Source: Deltaproteobacteria bacterium (lineage in GTDB: Bacteria; Desulfobacterota; Binatia; DP-6). Taken from it: a stretch of DNA of 42,467 bases. The notes under the pieces were generated by a model. It was not told the origin of the DNA. It saw nothing but the letters and a program-made list of their open reading frames with translations, and ran no database searches. The DNA lies in the NCBI GenBank assembly GCA_005888095.1, contig VBKF01000116.1, positions 1 through 42,467 on the forward strand, read 5' to 3'. Shown here in pieces: positions 20,212 to 26,989 of the stretch (positions are counted from its first letter, which is position 1; every line of letters starts with the position of its first letter). The translations under genes were made by a program, and so were the position numbers.

Positions 20212-20539
20212 CCGGCTGCAGGCGCGACACTGGATGCTGGTCGCGCTGGCCGCCGCCGCCGGGGGCCTTGCCGGACGGGCCGGCGGGGTGGTGCTCGGCG
20301 GCGGGGCAATCGGCCTTTCGGTCGCGCTGTATGTCGTGGCGCTTGGCGCCTTCCTCCGCAGCCGGCGCTCGCGCCTTGCTATTGGAATCCTGTTTGTTAA
20401 ACTCGCGGCGCTTCTGGGCCTGGGCTGGCTCGCCTTCGCCTCGAGGCGATTTCATCCGGACCCGATCGGTTTCGCGGTGGGCGTCAGCTGCTTTCCGGTG
20501 GCGGCCGTCTGGGAGGGGTTGCGGGCGCGAGGGGGCTGA
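20195..20539 (+). CDS. atpI: ATP synthase protein I-like membrane protein
   Basis: This 114-residue protein has four predicted membrane helices (HWMLVALAAAAGGLAGRAGG, AIGLSVALYVVALGAFL, GILFVKLAALLGLGWLAF, GFAVGVSCFPVAAVW). Position between atpZ and atpB and this topology match AtpI, an assembly factor for the c-ring; sequence similarity in this family is low, so the name rests mainly on context. It starts with GTG at 20195 inside the end of atpZ and its stop overlaps the atpB ATG (TGATG). Confidence 0.75.
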   Translation: MSPSLSRLQARHWMLVALAAAAGGLAGRAGGVVLGGGAIGLSVALYVVALGAFLRSRRSRLAIGILFVKLAALLGLGWLAFASRRFHPDPIGFAVGVSCFPVAAVWEGLRARGG

Positions 20540-21225
20540 TGGAGGAGCATAAACCGTTCACCTGGCTCGGCGCGCTGCCGTACCCGGAGCACGCGCTGAC
20601 TGCCGGCCTGGTGGCGATCCTGATCGTCGGCTTCGCGGCCCTGGTGCGCCCGAAGCTCGCCGCCACCGAGGCCGCGATCACGCCCGACCCTCGCGTGTCT
20701 GCCCGGAGCTGCGCCGAGGTCTTCGTCGAGTTCATCAGTGGCCTGGCCGAGGGCGTGATCGGGCACCACGCCGAGCGCTACGTGCCGCTGCTCGCCAGCT
20801 TCTTCATCTTCATCCTCGTCGCCAACCTGATCGGCCTGGTTCCCGGCTTCACGCCGCCCACCGCCGACTTCAACATCACCCTCGCGCTCGGCACGGTCGC
20901 CTTCGTGGCTTACCACGTCGCCGGCACGCGCGAGCATGGCTTCAAGTACCTGCAACACTTCCTCGGTCCGGTGGTCTTCCTGGCGCCCCTCATGCTGGTG
21001 GTCGAGCTGTTCAGCCACATGTTCCGGCCGGTGTCCCTCGGCATCCGGCTCTTCGCGAACATGTTCGCCGACCATCAGGTGGTCGAGATCTTCACGGGCC
21101 TCACGAAGGTGGGCGTGCCGGTGATCTTCTACGTGCTCGGCGCGTTCGTCGCCGTCGTGCAGGCGTTCGTCTTCACGATGCTGAGCGCCATCTACATCGC
21201 GCTCGCCGTCGCGCACGATCATTAG
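20539..21225 (+). CDS. atpB: ATP synthase Fo a subunit
   Basis: This 228-residue membrane protein forms the two proton half-channels against the c-ring. The essential arginine is in SLGIRLFANMFADHQVVE, the conserved fourth-helix motif; VANLIGLVPGFTPPTADFNI and the C-terminal FVAVVQAFVFTMLSAIYIAL are also typical. Five or six membrane segments are visible. It overlaps atpI by one base and lies 94 nt before atpE. As in many deltaproteobacteria, the a-c genes are separated from the stalk-F1 genes. Confidence 0.97.
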   Translation: MEEHKPFTWLGALPYPEHALTAGLVAILIVGFAALVRPKLAATEAAITPDPRVSARSCAEVFVEFISGLAEGVIGHHAERYVPLLASFFIFILVANLIGLVPGFTPPTADFNITLALGTVAFVAYHVAGTREHGFKYLQHFLGPVVFLAPLMLVVELFSHMFRPVSLGIRLFANMFADHQVVEIFTGLTKVGVPVIFYVLGAFVAVVQAFVFTMLSAIYIALAVAHDH

Positions 21226-21293
21226 GAAGCACGGCCAGAGCAGGACTGGGCCGCCGTCCCGGCGGGAGCGGCGAGGATAGAGGAGAGGAAGGG

Positions 21294-21323
21294 ATGCGGG
21301 CGGTCCGGAAGGGAAGCAGATGA
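21294..21323 (+). CDS. Nine-codon leader open frame coupled to atpE
   Basis: A short frame MRAVRKGSR starts with ATG at 21294 directly after GAGGAAGGG, a strong ribosome-binding site, and its TGA overlaps the atpE start as ATGA. A ribosome finishing this peptide would be placed on the atpE initiation codon, which also has its own GGAAGGGA. It may be a translation-boosting mini-cistron for the c subunit, which is needed in many copies per complex. It could also be chance in a purine-rich leader. Confidence 0.4.
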   Translation: MRAVRKGSR

Positions 21324-21649
21324 GGCGTCTCGGAGGGTTGGTGCTGGCGGTACCGTGGCTCGCTTTCGCGGCGAGCCCGACACTCGCGGCGGAGGCGGCG
21401 GCCGAAGGGGGCGGAGGGATATGGTACAAGGGCCTGATCGCGCTTGCGGCCGGGCTCGGTCTCGGCCTGGCGGCCTTCGGCGCCGCGCTCGGCCAGGGCC
21501 GCGCGACGGCGGCGGCGATGGAGTCGATCGGTCGCAACCCGAACTCGGCCGATCGCATCTTCACGCCTCTGATCGTGGGTCTGGCGCTGATGGAAGCGCT
21601 TGCGCTCTACGCGCTGGTGATCGCCTTCTTCCTGCAGGGGAAGGTCTGA
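21320..21649 (+). CDS. atpE: ATP synthase Fo c subunit (proteolipid) with signal-like extension
   Basis: This protein makes the rotor ring. The mature hairpin is about residues 35-108: helix 1 with [20 protein letters not shown], the polar loop [13 protein letters not shown], and helix 2 with [17 protein letters not shown], where the Glu is the ion-binding residue. The bases after it (EAL, not ES/ET) and the lack of a Gln within helix 1 point to proton, not sodium, coupling. The 109-residue length includes an N-terminal signal-peptide-like segment ([20 protein letters not shown] then TLAAEA), seen in several deltaproteobacterial c subunits. GGAAGGGA precedes the ATG. Confidence 0.96.
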   Translation: MRRLGGLVLAVPWLAFAASPTLAAEAAAEGGGGIWYKGLIALAAGLGLGLAAFGAALGQGRATAAAMESIGRNPNSADRIFTPLIVGLALMEALALYALVIAFFLQGKV

Positions 21650-21655
21650 CGCAGC

Positions 21656-21696
21656 GCCGTGCCGGCCGGACCTCGGGCGCGCCCGGCCGGCACGGC
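21656..21696. terminator. Bidirectional hairpin between atpE and the fmdB-like gene
   Basis: GCCGTGCCGGCCGG (21656-21669) and its exact 14-base reverse complement (21683-21696) flank a 13-nt loop, directly after the atpE stop and before the stop of the convergent fmdB-like gene. No T tract follows on either strand, so it would act as a strong hairpin barrier or a bidirectional, factor-assisted terminator. Confidence 0.7.
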
Positions 21697-21703
21697 GTCG
21701 ATA

Positions 21704-21904
21704 TCAGGACTTCTTGCCGGTCTGCGCGAAGAACGCCGAGAGGAGCTGGTCCATGCGGGCTGAGCCGCACTTGGGACACTTCGGCCGGCGCGTCTCATGT
21801 TCCTGGATCGACATCACGACCTGGAACTTCCGGTTGCATTTCCCGCACCGGTACTCGTAGGTCGGTATGGCGGGGGCGTTAGTGGAAGCCCCTCGGGAAC
21901 ACAA
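21704..21904 (-). CDS. FmdB-type zinc-ribbon protein with uncertain start
   Basis: The body PTYEYRCGKCNRKFQVVMSI through KCPKCGSARMDQ is the small FmdB/CxxC-CxxC regulatory protein family, with two CxxC pairs forming a zinc ribbon. Family members begin with Met-Pro-Thr-Tyr-Glu-Tyr; here the codon before PTYEY is ATA (21868-21866), not ATG. The nearest conventional in-frame start is a TTG at 21904, giving 66 residues with a 13-residue unrelated N-terminus and no ribosome-binding site. So the gene either uses ATA, starts at the TTG, or has lost its start codon. Confidence 0.75.
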   Translation of the reverse strand: MCSRGASTNAPAIPTYEYRCGKCNRKFQVVMSIQEHETRRPKCPKCGSARMDQLLSAFFAQTGKKS

Positions 21905-21921
21905 CTGCTGGGAGGTGGGGT

Positions 21922-22782
21922 ATGTGGTGGAGCATGCCTGAAACGGAAGCGCGCGCGCCGGGAAGCGGAACGCGCCGGCTCGCGCTCGCCGGCACGATCG
22001 AGCGCCAGCAGCGTACCGTGCTCACGTCGCTGGCGCTGGCCGACGTGCAGCCGAACCCCGATCAGCCCCGCAAGCACTTCGCGCCCGACAAGCTGGCCGA
22101 GCTCGCCGATTCGATCAAGGCGCGCGGCCTGCTCCAGCCGATCATCGTCCGCCGGGTGGAGAGCGGCTACCAGCTTCTGGCAGGCGAGCGGCGCTTCCGG
22201 GCCGCGCAGCTCGCGGGCCTCGACAAGCTGCCGGCGCTCATCCGCGCGGCCGATGATCCGCTCGAGGTCGCCCTCATCGAGAATCTCCAGCGCGAGGATC
22301 TCTCTCCCCTGGAGGAGGCCGAGGGGCTGGCGCTGCTGATCGAGCGCCACGGCTACAGCCACCGCGAGGTCGCGGAGCTGCTCGGCAAGAGCCGGCCGTA
22401 CGTGTCGAACACTCTCGCGCTCACCCGCCTGCCCGACGCCGTGAAGGCGGACCTTCGCCGCGACGGCCCCGGCGTGTCGCGGGAGCTGCTGATGGGAGTG
22501 GCGCGCGAGGAGGATCCCGAGGCTGCGCTGGCGCTGTGGCGGCGGCTGCAGCTCGATCTGCTCTCGGTCCGCCGCTTCCGCGCCGAGAAGGAAGGTGCGG
22601 CGAGCGAGCGGCCCGTCGTGCTCGACGTGCTCGCCGCGGCCCGCCGTCTCAACCGCGCGCTGGCGCGGCTCATCGCCGACGGAGTGCCCGCGGCCGAGGG
22701 TCCCCACCTGGTTCGGACGCTGCGCCGGACCGAGCGGCTCGTGCAGCGGCAGCTGGCCGCTCTCGGGGCGGGAGGCCCGTGA
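21922..22782 (+). CDS. Second ParB/Spo0J-family protein, no ParA partner
   Basis: This 286-residue protein has the ParB-N CTPase domain (VQPNPDQPRKHFAPDKLAEL, then GERRFRAAQ), the helix-turn-helix (YSHREVAELLGKSRPYVSN) and a C-terminal helical region. GGAGGT lies 5 nt before the ATG at 21922. It differs from ParB at 4689-5555: the N-terminal ParA-stimulating LGKGLEALF peptide is absent and the middle and C-terminal parts diverge. It is followed by the MAPEG gene in an overlapping TGATG. An orphan ParB near the origin recalls Noc of Firmicutes, a ParB paralogue that protects the nucleoid; that role is inference only. Confidence 0.9.
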   Translation: MWWSMPETEARAPGSGTRRLALAGTIERQQRTVLTSLALADVQPNPDQPRKHFAPDKLAELADSIKARGLLQPIIVRRVESGYQLLAGERRFRAAQLAGLDKLPALIRAADDPLEVALIENLQREDLSPLEEAEGLALLIERHGYSHREVAELLGKSRPYVSNTLALTRLPDAVKADLRRDGPGVSRELLMGVAREEDPEAALALWRRLQLDLLSVRRFRAEKEGAASERPVVLDVLAAARRLNRALARLIADGVPAAEGPHLVRTLRRTERLVQRQLAALGAGGP

Positions 22783-23234
22783 TGATGCGGGACGCCCTGC
22801 TGGCGAACCCGGCGCTTCGCCTGTTCGCGATCGTCTCGCTGATCCTGGTGCTCAAGATGGCGGCCGTCGGGCTCTACACGAGCACCATGCGTATCGGGCG
22901 CAAGGTGTTCGCGACCCCCGAGGACTACGCGCTGCAGGGGCTGCAGGCGAAGGCGGTGAGCGATCCCGACATCGAGCGCGTCCGCCGGGCGCACCAGAAC
23001 GATCTCGAGAACATCCTCCCCTTCTTCCTCGTCGGCTTCTTCTTCGCGCTCACCCGCCCGCCGCTCCTCGCGGCTCAGATCTTCTTGATCGGCTTCGCCG
23101 TGGCGCGTATCCTGCACAGCGTCTTCTACATCCGCGCCATGCAGCCGCACCGGACGATCGCCTTCACGCTCGGCTCGGTGCTGAGCGGCGTGATGCTCGT
23201 GTGGACGCTGGTGGCGCTCCTGCGGGCGGCGTAG
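22782..23234 (+). CDS. MAPEG-family membrane protein (microsomal PGE synthase-1-like)
   Basis: This 150-residue protein has four membrane helices and the MAPEG pattern: RVRRAHQNDLENILPFFLVG in the loop-helix 2 region and ARILHSVFYIRAMQPHRTIA in helix 3-4, closest in form to the prostaglandin E synthase-1/glutathione transferase branch. Eukaryotic members conjugate or isomerise lipid substrates with glutathione; bacterial substrates are mostly unknown. Two adjacent ATG codons (22782, 22785) follow GGAGG; the first overlaps the stop of the second parB. It ends 16 nt from the convergent crotonase gene. Confidence 0.88.
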   Translation: MMRDALLANPALRLFAIVSLILVLKMAAVGLYTSTMRIGRKVFATPEDYALQGLQAKAVSDPDIERVRRAHQNDLENILPFFLVGFFFALTRPPLLAAQIFLIGFAVARILHSVFYIRAMQPHRTIAFTLGSVLSGVMLVWTLVALLRAA

Positions 23235-23250
23235 GCCGCGCACCTCGGGA

Positions 23251-24015
23251 TCACCGCCACCGCGGAGGACGCTTCTCCGCGAAGGCCCGGATGGCTTCAC
23301 GCCACTCGTCGCGCGCGAAGCCGCGGATCAGCTCGCTCATCTCGTACTCGAGCGCGTCCGGCAGGTCGTGCGACCGGCCGTATTCGATGCACGCCTTCTG
23401 TGCGCCGAGGGCGGCCGGCGGCAGCGCGAGCAGGCGGTCGACGAAGGCCGCGACCGCGGCGTCCAGCTCGTCTCGCGGGACGACCCGATGGACCAGGCCG
23501 AGCTCGAGCGCCCGGAGCGCCGGCACACGTTCGCCGAGGAGCAGGATCTCGGTGGCCCGCGTCATCCCGATGATACGCGGCAGCCAGAACGCCGCCCCGC
23601 TCATCGAGCACATGGCGCGCGGCACGCGTACGTCACCCAGCTCGGCGTCCGCCGCGGCGATCCGGAAATCGCAGGCGAGCGCCAGGTCGAACGCGGCGCC
23701 GAGCGTGTAGCCGTTGAGCGCCGCGACCACGGGAAGCCTGACGCCGCGCAGCCGGGTGATGAGACGGTGATGGCCGCGACGGATGTCCTCGGCAGGATCT
23801 GCGCCGCCCATGTCGATCAGGTCGTCTCCGGCCGAGAACGCCCGGCCGGCGCCGGTGAAGACCAGAGCCCGCAGGTCGTCCAACAGAAGCGTGTCGAGGG
23901 CGGCATGGATCTCACCGAGCATCCGGAACGTGAAGGCGTTCAGCTTCTCGGGCCGATTCAGCACGATCGTGGCGACCGGCCCGTCGCGACGGCAGAGAAT
24001 CTGCTCGTAGGTCAT
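23251..24015 (-). CDS. Enoyl-CoA hydratase/isomerase (crotonase) family protein 1
   Basis: This 254-residue protein is a crotonase-fold enzyme acting on an acyl-CoA. The first oxyanion-hole element is in LVFTGAGRAFSAGDDLIDMG and the second in GYTLGAAFDLALACDFRIAA. The positions that carry the two catalytic Glu residues in true enoyl-CoA hydratase appear replaced (DVRVPRAMCSMSGAAFWLPR), so the reaction may be isomerase- or other crotonase-type chemistry rather than hydration. The ATG at 24015 (MTYEQILCRR) has AAGG 6 nt upstream; the open frame extends upstream without similarity. Confidence 0.9.
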   Translation of the reverse strand: MTYEQILCRRDGPVATIVLNRPEKLNAFTFRMLGEIHAALDTLLLDDLRALVFTGAGRAFSAGDDLIDMGGADPAEDIRRGHHRLITRLRGVRLPVVAALNGYTLGAAFDLALACDFRIAAADAELGDVRVPRAMCSMSGAAFWLPRIIGMTRATEILLLGERVPALRALELGLVHRVVPRDELDAAVAAFVDRLLALPPAALGAQKACIEYGRSHDLPDALEYEMSELIRGFARDEWREAIRAFAEKRPPRWR

Positions 24016-24066
24016 GACCGCCTTATACCGCCAGCCGGCGCGATGCGGCCACGCCCGCCGTGGCGC

Positions 24067-24096
24067 TTCGTTACAGCGCCGGTCACGTTTCGTTAC
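24067..24096. repeat. Direct repeat TTCGTTAC in a divergent promoter region
   Basis: TTCGTTAC occurs at 24067-24074 and again at 24089-24096, 22 nt apart (about two helical turns), in the 186-nt gap between the divergently read crotonase and the gene at 24202. Such spacing suits an operator for a dimeric regulator. No regulator gene is adjacent. Confidence 0.35.
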
Positions 24097-24201
24097 CGTT
24101 GTTTCAGGACGCCAGGCGTACACCGGCCATCCGCCTGCATCCGGCAATGGCACGACATCTGCTGTGCCCCCGTGCTCGTAGAGGGGTGAAGGGAGCGATC
24201 A

Positions 24202-24651
24202 ATGGAAAGCCACGCGAGGATGATCGAAGCGAGCGGCGGGGGCGTCGAGCTCGCGCCCGAGACTGTCCTGCCATCACAGTTCTTCGATCGCTTGCAGGTC
24301 GATGCCTCGCTCCAGCCCGAGAAGCGTCTCATGCTCGCCGTGCTGGAGGACGCCGTCGGGACGTTCCAGAAGTACGTCAACGTCTCCAGCCGTTACGGGC
24401 GCCGCCTCTTCAGCGAAGCGGAGGAATGGTTCGCATCGCCGGATGCCGACTGGCCGTTCGCTTTCGTGAACGTGTGCCAGGCCCTGGGTCTCGACGCCGA
24501 GTATCTTCGGGCGGGGCTGTGGCGCTGGCGCGACCGCCAGCCGCGGCGCGGCGAGGACGCCACCAAGGTGGTACGCTTCCCGTTCCGTCGCGTGAACGGC
24601 AGCCGCCACTCCGTCACCGGACGACCCGTGGGCCTCAGGCGCTCGGCCTGA
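24202..24651 (+). CDS. Conserved hypothetical protein
   Basis: This 149-residue soluble protein has a central region LQPEKRLMLAVLEDAVGTFQ, then RRLFSEAEEWFASPDADWPF and AFVNVCQALGLDAEYLRAGL, followed by a basic tail RWRDRQPRRGEDATKVVRF. I have seen this kind of protein only as an unnamed conserved protein in deltaproteobacteria and cannot give a function. It has no signal peptide or membrane helix. AAGGGAG lies 6 nt before the ATG at 24202. It is divergent from the crotonase gene and 204 nt before purM. Confidence 0.75.
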   Translation: MESHARMIEASGGGVELAPETVLPSQFFDRLQVDASLQPEKRLMLAVLEDAVGTFQKYVNVSSRYGRRLFSEAEEWFASPDADWPFAFVNVCQALGLDAEYLRAGLWRWRDRQPRRGEDATKVVRFPFRRVNGSRHSVTGRPVGLRRSA

Positions 24652-24855
24652 CGATCGGCTGCCGCGCTGGGCGGCGGGCCCCATCCTGTGATACTCGGGT
24701 GGCTCCGCCCGATGCAGCCCGTCGTGTCCCGGCGCTTGTCCAACACCGCAGCGTACGCGTGCCCGCGCCGGCCCGGGGGGCGCGACAGCGGCCCTCAACT
24801 CCTGCTCACTGTGGCGGCATGACGGCGTCCCTCGTGGCCGAGGTTCGAGGGCGGG

Positions 24856-25920
24856 ATGCCCGGGCTCACTGAGCGCGACGCGGCGGCGCCCGGCCTCGAG
24901 GCCCTGCTCCGCTGGGTGCGGCCGACCTTCGCCTACGCGGCGAACGCGCGACCGACGCTGGAGATCGGGTACTTCGCCAACGTCGTGCCCGTCGCGCCGA
25001 ACCTCGGCGTCGCCATCTCCACGGACGGTGTCGGCACGAAGCTGCTCGTGGCGCAGGCGGCCGGGCGCTTCGACACGGTCGGAATCGACTGCGTCGCGAT
25101 GAACGTGAACGACATCCTCTGCGTCGGCGCACGGCCGGTCGCGGTCGTCGACTACGTGGCCCTCGAGGAGGCCGCGCCGGCGCTCCTCGACGCCCTCGGA
25201 CGGGGCCTCGCTCGGGGCTGCGAGCTCGCCGGCGTGGCGTGCCCGGGCGGCGAGCTGGCTCAGGTGCGCGAGATGCTGCGCGGAGCGCGCCCCGGCAGTG
25301 CGGTCGACCTGGTCGGCACGGCGATCGGGACGGTCGCGCTCGATCGCGTGATCGCGGGACAGGACGTCCGCGCCGACGACGTGCTGGTGGGGCTCGAGAG
25401 CGCGGGACTGCACTCGAACGGCTACACGCTCGCCCGTCGCGCTCTGCTCGAGCGGGGTGGCCTGGCGCTCGACGACCACGTGCCCGAGCTCGGCTGCGCG
25501 CTCGCCGACGAGCTCCTGCGGCCGACCCGCATCTATGTGCGGCCCGTGCTCCCGCTGCTCGAGGCTGGCCTGCCCATTCGCGCCCTCGCCCACCTCACGG
25601 GCGACGGTCTGTTCAACTTGACCCGCACGGTGCGTGCCGTGGGGTTCGACGTCGAACGCTGGCCCGAGGTGCCGCCGATCTTCGGCCTCGTGCAACGTCT
25701 CGGTGGGATCGCGGACGAGGAGATGTACCGGGCGTTCAACATGGGAGTGGGCTTCGCGCTCGTGGTCGCACCGGAAGGTGTCGATCGGGTGTCGGCCGCG
25801 CTCGCCGAGGCGGGCCTACGGGCACACGTTCTCGGGCGCGCCGTGGACGACCCCGAGCGCACGATTCACTTCCGGCCCCGGCGGTTGGTGGGCCGGGGTG
25901 GCCGATTCACGCGCGCCTGA
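24856..25920 (+). CDS. purM: Phosphoribosylformylglycinamidine cyclo-ligase (AIR synthetase) PurM-like
   Basis: This 354-residue ATP-grasp-independent PurM-superfamily enzyme makes aminoimidazole ribotide in purine synthesis. STDGVGTKL is at residues 55-63, with AMNVNDILCVGARP, GLESAGLHSNGYTLARRALL and EMYRAFNMGVGFALV following in family order. Two motifs deviate from the bacterial norm: GGETAE is GGELAQ, and the HITGGGL segment is HLTGDGLFNLTR. The latter form also occurs in archaeal-type PurM, so the assignment stays PurM. The ATG at 24856 has GAGGGCGGG just before it. purN is not adjacent. Confidence 0.88.
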   Translation: MPGLTERDAAAPGLEALLRWVRPTFAYAANARPTLEIGYFANVVPVAPNLGVAISTDGVGTKLLVAQAAGRFDTVGIDCVAMNVNDILCVGARPVAVVDYVALEEAAPALLDALGRGLARGCELAGVACPGGELAQVREMLRGARPGSAVDLVGTAIGTVALDRVIAGQDVRADDVLVGLESAGLHSNGYTLARRALLERGGLALDDHVPELGCALADELLRPTRIYVRPVLPLLEAGLPIRALAHLTGDGLFNLTRTVRAVGFDVERWPEVPPIFGLVQRLGGIADEEMYRAFNMGVGFALVVAPEGVDRVSAALAEAGLRAHVLGRAVDDPERTIHFRPRRLVGRGGRFTRA

Positions 25921-25929
25921 TCCCGGGGC

Positions 25930-26373
25930 TCAGGAGACGGGCTCGATCAGGACGCGAGCCACGCCACGCTGCACCATGCCGAGCACGCGCGCGGCGCCGT
26001 AGGACACGTCGATGTCTCGGTGACGCCGGAAGGGCCCGCGGTCCGTGATGGTCACGAGCACCGAGCGCCCGTTCACGAGGTTCGTCACGCGGACCGTGCT
26101 GCCGAGCGGAAGCGTCCGGTGCGCACAGGTCATCCGGTGCAGGTCGAAGCGCTCGCCGCTCGCGGTCGGGCGACGGTGAAAGGCGGCGCCGTACCAGGAG
26201 GCCCTGCCGACCCGTGCCGCCGGCGGCGCTTCTTGCTCGGCTGCCACGACGGCTGCCCCGACCAGGAGGATCGCCATGAGCAAGCCCGCCGACACCGGTA
26301 GTAGATGGCGGCGCGGCGGATAAAAAAAGAGCCGGGGGATCGCTCCCCCGGCCCTGCTGGGCTCGGTCTGCAT
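25930..26373 (-). CDS. rlpA: RlpA-like septal-ring/wall protein with DPBB domain
   Basis: This 147-residue exported protein has an RlpA double-psi beta-barrel (about residues 55-145): GRASWYGAAFHRRPTASGER, MTCAHRTLPLGSTVRVTNLV and VTITDRGPFRRHRDIDVSYG. RlpA proteins bind or cleave denuded peptidoglycan glycans. The hydrophobic segment LLMAILLVGAAVVAAEQEA acts as a signal peptide; no lipobox Cys is present, so it is not a lipoprotein. The ATG at 26373 has AAGGAG 7 nt upstream, directly after a c-di-AMP riboswitch, but the terminator of that switch then lies inside codons 8-17. A GTG at 26295 would avoid this but lacks a ribosome-binding site. Confidence 0.88.
   Translation of the reverse strand: MQTEPSRAGGAIPRLFFYPPRRHLLPVSAGLLMAILLVGAAVVAAEQEAPPAARVGRASWYGAAFHRRPTASGERFDLHRMTCAHRTLPLGSTVRVTNLVNGRSVLVTITDRGPFRRHRDIDVSYGAARVLGMVQRGVARVLIEPVS
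26322..26352 (-). terminator. Intrinsic terminator of the c-di-AMP riboswitch
   Basis: On the minus strand GCCGGGGGA and TCCCCCGGC form a perfect 9-bp GC stem with a four-base loop (GCGA), followed by CTC and seven T bases (26322-26328). This is a textbook intrinsic terminator, 36 nt after the aptamer. It lies within the apparent N-terminal codons of rlpA, so it controls read-through into the gene. Confidence 0.95.
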
Positions 26374-26387
26374 GATCCCGCTCCTTG

Positions 26388-26504
26388 AACGCCGGCGAAG
26401 TTAGCTGACGGGTTCGGGCTCAAAGAGCGTGGCCCGTCCAGGTCTCCCTGGATTGACCCCCAAAAGCTGGGTCCTCCGCTCCCCTGTCGGGGATTAGGCG
26501 CGTA
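26388..26504 (-). promoter_or_regulatory. ydaO/yuaA c-di-AMP riboswitch aptamer
   Basis: The minus-strand RNA shows the conserved ydaO/yuaA elements in order: GCCTAATCC, GGGGAGCGGAGGACCCA, GGGGGTCAATCC, CGCTCTTTGAGCCCGAA, CCCGTCAGCTAACTTCG, and a closing GGCGTT. In known cases c-di-AMP binding favours transcription termination upstream of wall-remodelling or potassium-transport genes, and RlpA-like proteins are an established target class. An intrinsic terminator follows at 26322-26352 and a TTGACC/CATAAA promoter precedes it, so the whole OFF-switch layout is visible. Confidence 0.95.
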
Positions 26505-26519
26505 TGTCGATCTTCCAAT

Positions 26520-26549
26520 TTTATGCCGCAAACCCCTGAAAAGGGTCAA
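26520..26549 (-). promoter_or_regulatory. Promoter for the riboswitch-rlpA transcript
   Basis: The minus strand has TTGACC (26544-26549) and CATAAA (26520-26525) separated by 18 nt, followed by ATT. A start about 7 nt downstream would place the RNA 5' end near 26513, just before the aptamer begins at 26504. Confidence 0.65.
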
Positions 26550-26654
26550 GCACGGCTCATCCGAAGGCCGGTCAGCACATACAAATCCTTTCGAATTCAA
26601 CTGCTTGAGGGTAGGTTCGCGAGGGCCTCGCAGGCCGCACCGGGCGTGTGCGGA

Positions 26655-26885
26655 CTACTGATTCTCGTCGTCGGCGTCCCAGTTGCCCTTGATCGGCGGC
26701 AGGAGCGGGGACTTGTAGTGCGGCGTCCGACTGGGAGTCGGCTTGCGGTAGACGAACTCGGTCTCACAGCCGGCGCACGTCGCGCGCAGACCTCCCGCCA
26801 GGCGCTTCAGGCGCACGGTGACGATTTCGCCGTTGCCGTGCCTGTGCTGGATCGCGGGGTACTCGGCGACGTAGACCGTCCGCAT
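26655..26885 (-). CDS. Small hypothetical protein
   Basis: This 76-residue protein starts MRTVYVAEYPAIQHRHGNGE and contains LKRLAGGLRATCAGCETEFV with one CxxC pair, then a Pro-rich basic stretch and an acidic end (WDADDENQ). I do not recognise the family; a single CxxC might bind metal only as a dimer. GGAGG lies 5 nt before the ATG, so it is likely translated. An exact TTGACA (26922-26927) lies 37 nt upstream with a poor -10. It is divergent from the DUF255 gene. Confidence 0.65.
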   Translation of the reverse strand: MRTVYVAEYPAIQHRHGNGEIVTVRLKRLAGGLRATCAGCETEFVYRKPTPSRTPHYKSPLLPPIKGNWDADDENQ

Positions 26886-26898
26886 GTGCCCTCCTCAG

Positions 26899-26927
26899 CT
26901 AAATGCGCGGTTCGCACTGCTTGTCAA
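26899..26927 (-). promoter_or_regulatory. Possible promoter for the small gene at 26655-26885
   Basis: A perfect TTGACA on the minus strand (26922-26927) is followed after about 17 nt by ATTTAG, a weak -10. Only the -35 hexamer is convincing. Confidence 0.3.
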
Positions 26928-26989
26928 TCGAACGCGGGCGCTCCGACGCGGGCGTTGCGCATTGGGGGGGCCGGTGCAACCATCCGGCC

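Noticed and set aside
24652-24855. Terminator or RNA gene in the gap before purM
   Set aside because: Only a loose CGGGTGG/CGCCCG hairpin without T tract and no tRNA- or riboswitch-like pattern was seen.
25644-25657. Palindrome in purM as a functional parS site
   Set aside because: It falls in frame on codons for FDVE, which naturally give GTTCGACGTCGAAC-type sequence (a near copy arises similarly in jag at 7299-7312), so chance is likely; kept only as a note beside the intergenic copy.
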